From Treponema sp. (lineage in GTDB: Bacteria > Spirochaetota > Spirochaetia > Treponematales > Breznakiellaceae), in NCBI GenBank assembly GCA_031261385.1, contig JAISJS010000362.1, positions 1 through 5,602 on the forward strand: a stretch of DNA of 5,602 bases, written 5' to 3'. The position numbers and the translations under genes are program-made. The notes under the pieces were generated by a model. That model was given only the letters and a program-made list of their open reading frames with translations, made no database searches and was not told the DNA's origin. Position 1 is the first letter of the stretch. Each line of letters starts with the position of its first letter. This document shows positions 1 through 4,930 of this stretch, piece after piece.

Positions 1-252
1 CTGCTGCAAACCTTTGTCGGAATCGTCATGGTGATTGCCATGCTCACCCTCCCCGCAGGAACCGCAGGCAGCTTTGCCCGGAACCTCGGCGGCATGATGT
101 TTTTTAGCTGTATTTTTTCTGCTGTTTTTTCCGTCAGCGGCCTCATCGCAGGATGGGCTTTTGATCTGCCCGTAGGAGCTGTAACGGTGATCATTGCAGG
201 AATTGTGTTTCTGGGAACCGCAGGAGTCAGGGCGCTTATCGGGAAGAAATAG
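1..252 (+). CDS. Metal-ion ABC transporter permease, ABC-3 family (C-terminal part)
   Basis: This is the last 83 codons of an inner-membrane permease of the ABC-3 family (ZnuB/TroC/MntB-like), which moves zinc, manganese or iron into the cytoplasm with an ATPase and a periplasmic binding protein. The frame is open from base 1 and the start lies upstream of the window. The visible part carries the family's typical C-terminal pattern: a hydrophobic helix ending in the LTLPAGTA motif (equivalent to the usual VIPAATA), a basic SFARNLGGM turn, a second helix, a WAFDLPVGA segment (usual form YYLDLPSGP), a last helix of about 20 residues and a short basic tail RALIGKK. Partner genes must lie upstream. 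The metal cannot be told from this fragment. The TAG stop (250-252) is immediately followed by the stop codon of the convergent DMT transporter gene, so there is no room for a terminator outside coding sequence. Identity to the family is fairly secure; substrate is not. Confidence 0.85.
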   Translation: MLQTFVGIVMVIAMLTLPAGTAGSFARNLGGMMFFSCIFSAVFSVSGLIAGWAFDLPVGAVTVIIAGIVFLGTAGVRALIGKK

Positions 253-1176
253 TCAGCAGTTCTTCTTCTTAAATCCGCCGGCGATTACTTCACCCTGGCT
301 TACCAACATTCCTGCAAACATCAGAACAAATCCCAGCAGGGTCCATTTTCCAAGCGGATCGTGGAGGATCAGCACCCCGCCTATGGCAGCAACGCAGCCT
401 TCGAGGCAGAGTATAATGGTAGCGTGCGCGGGGGGCGCATCTTTCTGGGCGACTACCTGGAGCGTGTACGCTATACCCACCGAGCAGAGTCCGCCGTAAA
501 GTATCGGGATAATTCCGGCGATAACGGCTTCCCGGGAAACAGACTCGCGAAGGACAACAGCCACGATAATGGAAAAAATTCCTGTCCATGCAAACTGGCC
601 CGATGAAAGGATCAACGGGTCAATATTTTGAACCAGCTTATCGATAACAAGAACGTGAAAGGCCCAAAAGAAGGCGCTGATAATGGTGATTACATCTCCC
701 TGGTTGATGGCGCCTTCGTTGCCCATGGCGCTGAGGAAGAAAAGCCCCGTCAGGGTAAGGAAAGCGCCAATCCATGTGGGGATTCCGGTTTTCCTTCCCA
801 AAAAAATACCAATTATCGGAACCAACACGACGTAGAGCCCGGTGATAAACCCCGAATGTCCCGGAGTGGTTGTCATGATTCCTGTCTGCTGCAATGATGC
901 TGCGATAAACAGGCATGTTCCGGCCAGGAGTGTGGAACCGAAAAAAATCTTTGGGGTCAGCGGCGGGGTTGTTGATTCTCCTTGAGTTTTCTGTTTTTTA
1001 TTTCTGTTAAAAATAATCAGGGGAAGCAGGGAAAGGCTGCCTAAAATAAAACGGATACCATTAAAGGAGTAGGGCCCCACATAGTCCATTCCGGCTTTTT
1101 GCGCTACAAAGGCAAAACCCCAGATGCACGCGGTGATGAGCAAAAGAATGTCCGCACGCAAGGCCCGTTTATTCAT
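253..1176 (-). CDS. DMT-family (EamA) transporter
   Basis: A 307-residue inner-membrane protein of the drug/metabolite transporter superfamily. Length and pattern fit the usual ten-helix protein made of two tandem EamA repeats, about residues 6-148 and 162-294. Visible hallmarks are the N-terminal helix with the ACIWGFAFV motif, the ITGLYVVLVPIIG stretch closing repeat 1, the WAFHVLVIDK helix in repeat 2, and LCLEGCVAAIGGVLILHDPL, a version of the family's EPV...G...L..E signature. A hydrophilic loop at residues 57-76 separates two helices. The end is a basic GFKKKNC tail. Family members export amino acids, metabolites or drugs; the substrate cannot be read from sequence. The ATG at 1176 is the only start that keeps the first helix, but no clear Shine-Dalgarno precedes it, only a T-rich stretch. 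It begins 13 bp after the rlpA stop on the same strand, so it is probably co-transcribed and perhaps translationally coupled. Confidence 0.88.
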   Translation of the reverse strand: MNKRALRADILLLITACIWGFAFVAQKAGMDYVGPYSFNGIRFILGSLSLLPLIIFNRNKKQKTQGESTTPPLTPKIFFGSTLLAGTCLFIAASLQQTGIMTTTPGHSGFITGLYVVLVPIIGIFLGRKTGIPTWIGAFLTLTGLFFLSAMGNEGAINQGDVITIISAFFWAFHVLVIDKLVQNIDPLILSSGQFAWTGIFSIIVAVVLRESVSREAVIAGIIPILYGGLCSVGIAYTLQVVAQKDAPPAHATIILCLEGCVAAIGGVLILHDPLGKWTLLGFVLMFAGMLVSQGEVIAGGFKKKNC

Positions 1177-1189
1177 TGCAGAAAAAAAT

Positions 1190-2092
1190 CTAGCGTTCTT
1201 CGCGGATAAGGGCTTCGCTAAAGCCCGCTGCTTTTAGTTTCCCGGTTATGGAATTGAGATCCTCTGCACGGACACCTGCAAGCACTACCCTGAAAAGTTC
1301 TCCGTTCCGTTCATAGGCAGGGTTCAGCCCGGCGTTTTTCAGTTTGTCAAAGGCCTCTACGGCATTGCGGGCGATACGGTAGGCTCCCACCTGAAGGCGG
1401 TATACCTTGTTTGCCGCAGGCGTTATCGCCGGTATCAGCGTTACCTGTCGTTCGGACGGTATGGCTGCGGCAGGCGCTGAAATTACGGTAACTGCCTGGA
1501 CGGTCCCCGGCGCCGGGGGTTCAATGGTAACCACGAGTTCTTGTGCAAAGTTTTCGGGTGGAGGGTTCTCTCCGGCGGGGACTATCCCGGTGACTTCAAT
1601 TTCAGCAGCTTCAGCTGCAGAGACCCACAGCGGATCGGGAGGCGGGGACTCGCTGCCGGTCTGCGCTGCGGGAATAACCTGGGCCGGTTTTCCGGCTGCG
1701 GGGAAGGTAACCCTGCCGGTGCTTTCCACCAGTACCGGCGCGGTCCCGGTAACCAGCATATCAAGCTGCGCCGCCGCCGCTTTGGAAAGGTCTATGATCC
1801 GGGCGGATACAAACGGTCCGCGGTCATTCACCGTAACGGTCACCTTTTTGTTGTTGTGCCTGTTGGTGATCGTCAATTCCGTCCCAAAAGGCAGGGTGGG
1901 GTGGGCGGCGGTAAAGCGGCCGGAGTCAAAAATCTCCCCGGACGCCGTGGGGCGGCCGTCAAATTCCGGCCCGTACCAGGAGGCGATCCCCTCCTGACGG
2001 AAAATTTCGCCCTGGGGAATCTGCTGAACCTGGGCTGCGCAAAAACCAATCGTTATCAATCCAATGAGTAAAATAATGGTTGTTCTTTTCAT
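1190..2092 (-). CDS. rlpA: RlpA-like septal-ring lytic transglycosylase with SPOR domain
   Basis: A 300-residue exported protein. Residues 1-20 form a signal peptide, with a signal peptidase I-type end at CAA|Q. Residues 34-122 are the RlpA double-psi beta-barrel with GIASWYG, the SGEIFDSGRFTAAH block, TLPFGTELTITN, VNDRGPF and ARIIDLSKAAAAQL. The three residues essential for naked-glycan cleavage in Pseudomonas RlpA (Glu, Asp, His) appear at E53, D56 and H64 with the same spacing. Residues 129-227 are a Pro/Ala-rich linker. Residues 229-298 are a SPOR domain (KVYRLQVGAY...), which binds denuded glycan strands at the division septum. Inferred role: trimming septal peptidoglycan during cell separation. 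Cys18 sits in IGFC, where Phe at -1 is a poor lipobox, so unlike E. coli RlpA this may be a soluble periplasmic protein. AAGGG lies only 1 nt before the ATG, too close for a normal ribosome binding site, but no later start keeps the signal peptide. Confidence 0.93.
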   Translation of the reverse strand: MKRTTIILLIGLITIGFCAAQVQQIPQGEIFRQEGIASWYGPEFDGRPTASGEIFDSGRFTAAHPTLPFGTELTITNRHNNKKVTVTVNDRGPFVSARIIDLSKAAAAQLDMLVTGTAPVLVESTGRVTFPAAGKPAQVIPAAQTGSESPPPDPLWVSAAEAAEIEVTGIVPAGENPPPENFAQELVVTIEPPAPGTVQAVTVISAPAAAIPSERQVTLIPAITPAANKVYRLQVGAYRIARNAVEAFDKLKNAGLNPAYERNGELFRVVLAGVRAEDLNSITGKLKAAGFSEALIREER

Positions 2093-2113
2093 ACCCTTAT
2101 TATCGGCAGGATA

Positions 2114-2243
2114 TTAGATCACCATCACTAAAGATGAATAATCCGCCAGAACAGCGTCCCCGGTGATAAACCGCATAGGCTCGGTGATTGCCTGGGCAAG
2201 GAGCATGTGGTCAAAGGGATCATTGTGGATTATGCCGCTAATC
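2114..2243 (-). pseudogene. C-terminal remnant of a PIN-domain (VapC-type) toxin gene
   Basis: The 145-bp gap between the lipoprotein stop and rlpA encodes, ending at a TAA at 2114-2116, about 43 residues that match the C-terminal third of PIN-domain ribonucleases. The readable motifs are HNDPFDHMLLAQA (family form H.DPFDRMLIAQA), then EPMRFITGD (family form EGLTLLTAD), then a DAVLADY-type end and a final beta strand. These Asp residues belong to the acidic metal-binding set of PIN nucleases that cut tRNA, rRNA or mRNA as VapC toxins. The N-terminal two thirds, with the first catalytic Asp and Glu, and any antitoxin gene are absent. Upstream of about 2243 the same frame only reads through the lipoprotein gene in another frame and no longer resembles PIN. 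It is therefore a decayed fragment, not a functional toxin. The open frame extends back to 2431 but I see no reason to think that longer product is made. Confidence 0.72.
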
Positions 2244-2912
2244 CGCCGGCGATAAATACCGGCCCCGCAATTCCCGGGTGATCGATTCGGTGCTGGGTTC
2301 CCGTTCAAATTTGATAAACAGAAGCGGCGCCTCATCCCCGGAACGCAGTTGGTAAATTTCATCGCCGTACGCAACCGTTGCGGGAACGTCCTCTTCACCA
2401 CGGTCGTATACCAATTCAAAGCCCTGATCACCGGGCAGCTCTATAAACGACAGGGTGTATGTTTCATTGGTTTCGTCAAACCCAACTTCAAGAACCGCGC
2501 GTTCATCGGTGCTATAATGGTAATCGACAAGGATACCGCCGATGTTCCGGTTGATCGTTACTTGCCCCTGTGTGGAGGTATCCCGCAGTTTACCCTCGCC
2601 TTTATTGTTGATATCTACATTTTGGGTATTTTTTTCATTTTCCAGGACAAGGTCGGCGGAGAGGAAGTACTGCAATTTATTGATATTGTACCCGCTCCTG
2701 CTTACCTGCTGTATAATTTCCCGGGTGATTGGCGCCACGGGAACCTCCGGCGGGGGCGGCGGGGGAGGGGGCGGCGGAACATACACATGCGGAGCAGGCG
2801 GAGGCGGCGGTTCCTCCACTACCGGCGGCGGGGGCGTAGAACATCCCGAAAAAACACCTGCAATCATGATCCCTGTCAGCAAAAACAAAACGACTTTCCC
2901 ATTGTACTTCAT
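2238..2912 (-). CDS. Proline-rich lipoprotein of unknown function
   Basis: A 224-residue predicted lipoprotein that I do not recognise. A short basic start (MKYNGK) is followed by a hydrophobic core and a lipobox-like VFSGC, so cleavage before Cys24 and lipid attachment are expected; Phe at -3 is the kind of loose lipobox common in spirochetes. Next comes a proline-rich arm, residues 27-61, with runs of 4, 5 and 10 consecutive prolines (27-30, 35-39, 46-55), likely a stiff linker lifting the rest off the membrane. Residues 62-224 form a mostly beta-type, acidic globular part; NINKLQYFLSADLVLENE opens it and APLLFIKFERE lies near its end. No catalytic motif is visible. The ATG at 2912 has a good Shine-Dalgarno (AAAGGA, 10 nt upstream) and a strong promoter. 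It is followed by the PIN remnant and rlpA. A role in the cell envelope is inferred from export and neighbours only. Confidence 0.82.
   Translation of the reverse strand: MKYNGKVVLFLLTGIMIAGVFSGCSTPPPPVVEEPPPPPAPHVYVPPPPPPPPPPEVPVAPITREIIQQVSRSGYNINKLQYFLSADLVLENEKNTQNVDINNKGEGKLRDTSTQGQVTINRNIGGILVDYHYSTDERAVLEVGFDETNETYTLSFIELPGDQGFELVYDRGEEDVPATVAYGDEIYQLRSGDEAPLLFIKFEREPSTESITRELRGRYLSPAD
2748..2834 (-). repeat. Low-complexity polyproline codon tract
   Basis: This stretch encodes residues 27-55 of the lipoprotein and is dominated by CCN codons. Ten consecutive proline codons lie at 2748-2777, five at 2796-2810 and four at 2823-2834. The plus strand is correspondingly G-rich, including three runs of five G within about 20 bases. 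Such tracts are prone to slippage and copy-number change, and ten prolines in a row normally require elongation factor P to be translated efficiently (established for PPP motifs). Confidence 0.9.
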
Positions 2913-2922
2913 TGTGGCGCCA

Positions 2923-2928
2923 TCCTTT
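2923..2928 (-). promoter_or_regulatory. Shine-Dalgarno of the lipoprotein gene
   Basis: AAAGGA on the minus strand ends 10 nt before the ATG at 2912. It supports that start and is the only well-formed ribosome binding site among the four gene starts visible in the window. Confidence 0.7.
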
Positions 2929-2938
2929 GCACTTATCT

Positions 2939-2968
2939 ATTATCATAAGGGAACGGGGGTGTTGTCAA
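2939..2968 (-). promoter_or_regulatory. Sigma-70-type promoter for the lipoprotein gene
   Basis: On the minus strand a perfect TTGACA (2963-2968) is followed after 18 nt by GATAAT (2939-2944), five of six matches to TATAAT. Transcription would start near 2932, giving a leader of about 20 nt that contains the AAAGGA site. The -35 box overlaps the TGA stop of the upstream membrane-protein gene, so the lipoprotein can be expressed independently of that gene. An alternative -10, TATGAT, would have a poorer 15-nt spacing. Confidence 0.65.
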
Positions 2969-3651
2969 TAAATCTTCGTTGGTTTTTTCCGCTGCAGGGC
3001 TCTTTTTAGCAGCAGAGAGACGCCGTACGCGCCAAAAACCGAAATAAAACGGTCCACAAGGTTCACCGGAAGCCGGGCCAGGATTTCCGCCGCGGTAAGG
3101 CTTAAGCCCTGCCGTAACAGCCCCAGCTTGAAGTAGGTCTCCGGGGGAGCGTCAGATACGGGGGACCGGAGTACCAGCCCCAGGAACGCGGCAATCAGCC
3201 CGCCGAGTACGCTTATAAGGACACACATGGAAAGGGAAAGCAGAAACAGCATGATCATTCTGGCGAAAAAAGAATCCTTGCCTGGCTGCTCTGCCGCGGT
3301 CCTTTCCGGCGGAGATCTGCCGTTAAACAGGCGCACGGGGGCGCATTCTTTGGGGAAAAGGCGCATGAAAAGCCGGGTGAGCAGCGCCGAAGCGATGCTG
3401 CAGATGCTGAAAAGGTAATACACCCAGGAATAGGAATCGGCAAAGCTGTAGGTGGCCTGGGAAAGCAGGGCGGTAACAATCCCCGCCCAAACGCCGCCGG
3501 AAAAGGTGACCATTACGGTAAAAACCGTATCAAGAAAAAGTCCCAGGCCAAGACCGCCGGAAAGCCGGATAAGGCCGTAATTTCCTGCCGTTCCCGCTAT
3601 ACAGAGAAGCATCGTAGTGAGTATCACTTGACCGGAGGTTTTTTGTTTCAT
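2965..3651 (-). CDS. Small polytopic membrane protein, ECF transporter S-component-like
   Basis: A 228-residue integral membrane protein with about six hydrophobic helices: near residues 8-30, 36-50, 52-70, 75-96, 131-162 and 195-216. The arrangement resembles substrate-binding (S) components of energy-coupling-factor vitamin/metal importers. Residues 36-64 hold the pattern LGLFLDTVFTVMV...GGVWAGIVTALLS (S proteins often show a D-T-....-G-P..G element here), and near the C terminus ARLPVNLVDRFISVFGAYG resembles the closing helix (P.N..DK.I). A hydrophilic segment at 100-127 splits the protein and is longer than usual. No ECF ATPase or T component lies in the window, so it would have to share a module encoded elsewhere, or it is a membrane sensor with a similar fold. 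It is divergent from the sensor kinase, 46 bp away. No Shine-Dalgarno precedes the ATG; a TATACT hexamer ends 7 nt upstream. Membrane protein: sure. ECF assignment: tentative. Confidence 0.7.
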   Translation of the reverse strand: MKQKTSGQVILTTMLLCIAGTAGNYGLIRLSGGLGLGLFLDTVFTVMVTFSGGVWAGIVTALLSQATYSFADSYSWVYYLFSICSIASALLTRLFMRLFPKECAPVRLFNGRSPPERTAAEQPGKDSFFARMIMLFLLSLSMCVLISVLGGLIAAFLGLVLRSPVSDAPPETYFKLGLLRQGLSLTAAEILARLPVNLVDRFISVFGAYGVSLLLKRALQRKKPTKIY

Positions 3652-3658
3652 TTGAAAT

Positions 3659-3666
3659 AGTATACT
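3659..3666. promoter_or_regulatory. Palindromic AGTATACT, candidate shared -10 for divergent genes
   Basis: AGTATACT is its own reverse complement, so it supplies a TATACT hexamer (5/6 match to TATAAT) on both strands. On the minus strand it ends 7 nt before the membrane-protein ATG, which would place the transcript start at or next to that ATG. On the plus strand it would start a transcript near 3673, with a leader of about 25 nt before the kinase ATG. No good -35 box is seen in either direction, which would fit activator dependence but also makes the call uncertain. Confidence 0.4.
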
Positions 3667-3673
3667 GTTTTAT

Positions 3674-3685
3674 TCACATGTGTGA
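3674..3685. promoter_or_regulatory. Small dyad TCACA-TG-TGTGA, candidate operator
   Basis: An inverted repeat of 5-bp arms with a 2-bp centre lies between the divergent starts, just next to the putative -10 and inside the leader of the kinase. A regulator bound here could affect both genes. The arms are short and could be chance; the arrangement is not the CRP site, in which TGTGA precedes TCACA with six bases between. Confidence 0.25.
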
Positions 3686-3697
3686 TACAGTTTTTAT

Positions 3698-4930
3698 ATG
3701 CATCATTGCCGCGAGCCGCAAAGGTTCTTCCAGCTGCCTGTCATGTTTGTTTCTGCCCTGCTGATTTTTGCATTTCCGGCGCTTTATGCCGCTCCCGCGC
3801 CGCAGAAACAGGCCGCCGGGATTATTTCAATCCTTGAACAGTGGATGGATGTCGAAAAAGCCTTTTATTCCGGCGACAGCGCCCTGCCTGATCTTTTTGC
3901 CGCTTTTGGGGAAGGCCTGGAACACTATATTTCATCCCCGTTGTTTTGGCAGTATGAAGGGGCGACCCTGCTTCCCGGCGATCAAAAAAATGCCATACGG
4001 GATCTTGCCGCCGCCTTTGCCGAATTTTCCGCGGCAGGACAGCAGGCGTCTGCGGAGGAGGCTGCAAAAGGCATACGGGCCGCCCTGGTCTCCTGGCAAT
4101 ATTTTGAAAGTGACACTTTGGATACGGTTTTTTCCCGGACCTATTTTTTCTTTGTGATTTTTGCGCTGATTATCACCGCCCTGGTCTTTTTTCTCTGGAG
4201 GCTCTACCAGGATCTTGTTCATTCCCGCATACAGGAACAGGGCGCCGCCGCTTTTTCCCGGGCGGTTATCATCGCACAGGAAACAGAGCGTTCCCGCATT
4301 TCCATGGAACTCCACGATACCGTCTTGCAGGATTTGGCCCGGTTGAAACGCCTTACCGAAGAATCCGGCGGAACGGGGAGCGCTGATCTCCTTAAAATGG
4401 AGGATGATCTGTTAAAAGCGCTCCGCTCAGTCTGCCAGACCATAATGCCCCCGGATTTCAGCCGCCTGTATCTGCTGGATTCCCTGTATGCCCTCTGTAC
4501 CGGTTTTGAGGAGCGCACCGGGATTCCCTGCCGGGCAGGTATCAGTGAAGGCCTTGTAATGGAAGGACTTACCCCGGAACTGCAGCTCCAGTGTTACCGC
4601 ATCATTCAGGAAGCCCTTGCCAATATCGAGAAACACGCCCATGCAGAAAACGCCTTTTTAACCCTGCGAAACGGACACATTGGCGAGCGGATGAGCCTTC
4701 TTGTCTTTGTTTCCGATGACGGCGCCGGTATGAAGGCAGCAACCGGCCATTCCAAAGCCTTTTCCGAAACCCGCCTGGGCATACGGGGCATGTATGAACG
4801 GATCGCCATCCTCAACGGCACGCTTTCTTTTGACAGCGATCCGGGGCACGGCCTTACCGTGCGGATAGAGATACCGTTGAATTGCACCCCTATTCTCCCA
4901 GCAGCCAGTCCCGCAAATTCCTGTGTATAA
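3698..4930 (+). CDS. Sensor histidine kinase, NarL/DegS type (HisKA_3 + HATPase_c)
   Basis: A 410-residue membrane sensor kinase. Residues 1-32 look like a signal anchor (basic start, hydrophobic 15-30, AAPA). Residues 33-146 are a probable extracytoplasmic sensor region, helical and of unknown ligand. Residues 149-168 form the second membrane helix. Then comes a short linker and the HisKA_3 domain with ETERSRISMELHDTVLQDL, where His206 is the expected phosphorylation site. The ATP-binding domain follows, about 292-394: N-box RIIQEALANIEKHAHA, G1 box SDDGAGM (Asp340/341), RLGIRGMYERI and the G-rich PGHG turn ending in TVRIEIPL. Such kinases phosphorylate LuxR-type response regulators, none of which is adjacent here. 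Start: a stop at 3683 limits the frame; ATG 3698 keeps the basic residues before the helix, whereas the next Met (residue 16) would lose them. No Shine-Dalgarno is seen. The last 16 residues lie beyond the domain and are mostly antisense to the neighbouring ATPase gene. Confidence 0.93.
   Translation: MHHCREPQRFFQLPVMFVSALLIFAFPALYAAPAPQKQAAGIISILEQWMDVEKAFYSGDSALPDLFAAFGEGLEHYISSPLFWQYEGATLLPGDQKNAIRDLAAAFAEFSAAGQQASAEEAAKGIRAALVSWQYFESDTLDTVFSRTYFFFVIFALIITALVFFLWRLYQDLVHSRIQEQGAAAFSRAVIIAQETERSRISMELHDTVLQDLARLKRLTEESGGTGSADLLKMEDDLLKALRSVCQTIMPPDFSRLYLLDSLYALCTGFEERTGIPCRAGISEGLVMEGLTPELQLQCYRIIQEALANIEKHAHAENAFLTLRNGHIGERMSLLVFVSDDGAGMKAATGHSKAFSETRLGIRGMYERIAILNGTLSFDSDPGHGLTVRIEIPLNCTPILPAASPANSCV

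Noticed and set aside
272..285. 14-bp match to 2240-2253 (AATCCGCCGGCGAT) near the ends of two minus-strand genes
   Set aside because: A single short G+C-rich match, with no further copies noticed and no flanking similarity; most likely chance or codon use.
1407..2071. Two long plus-strand open frames opposite rlpA
   Set aside because: They exist because the RlpA linker is G+C-rich and has few stops in reverse. They show no recognisable domain, while the minus strand encodes a well-conserved RlpA.
2255..2273. Short hairpin GCCGG...CCGGC near the lipoprotein 3' end as a terminator
   Set aside because: Only a 5-bp stem, located inside coding sequence, with no T-tract after it in the direction of transcription.
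2244..2431. N-terminal 60 or so codons of the frame that contains the PIN remnant
   Set aside because: They overlap the lipoprotein coding sequence out of frame, lack PIN features and have no start signal, so I limited the remnant to about 2114-2243.
2542..3009. Plus-strand reading frame with a polyglycine run opposite the lipoprotein gene
   Set aside because: It is the mirror of the proline codons (CCN read backwards gives NGG, often Gly) and has no ribosome binding site, domain or coherent remainder.
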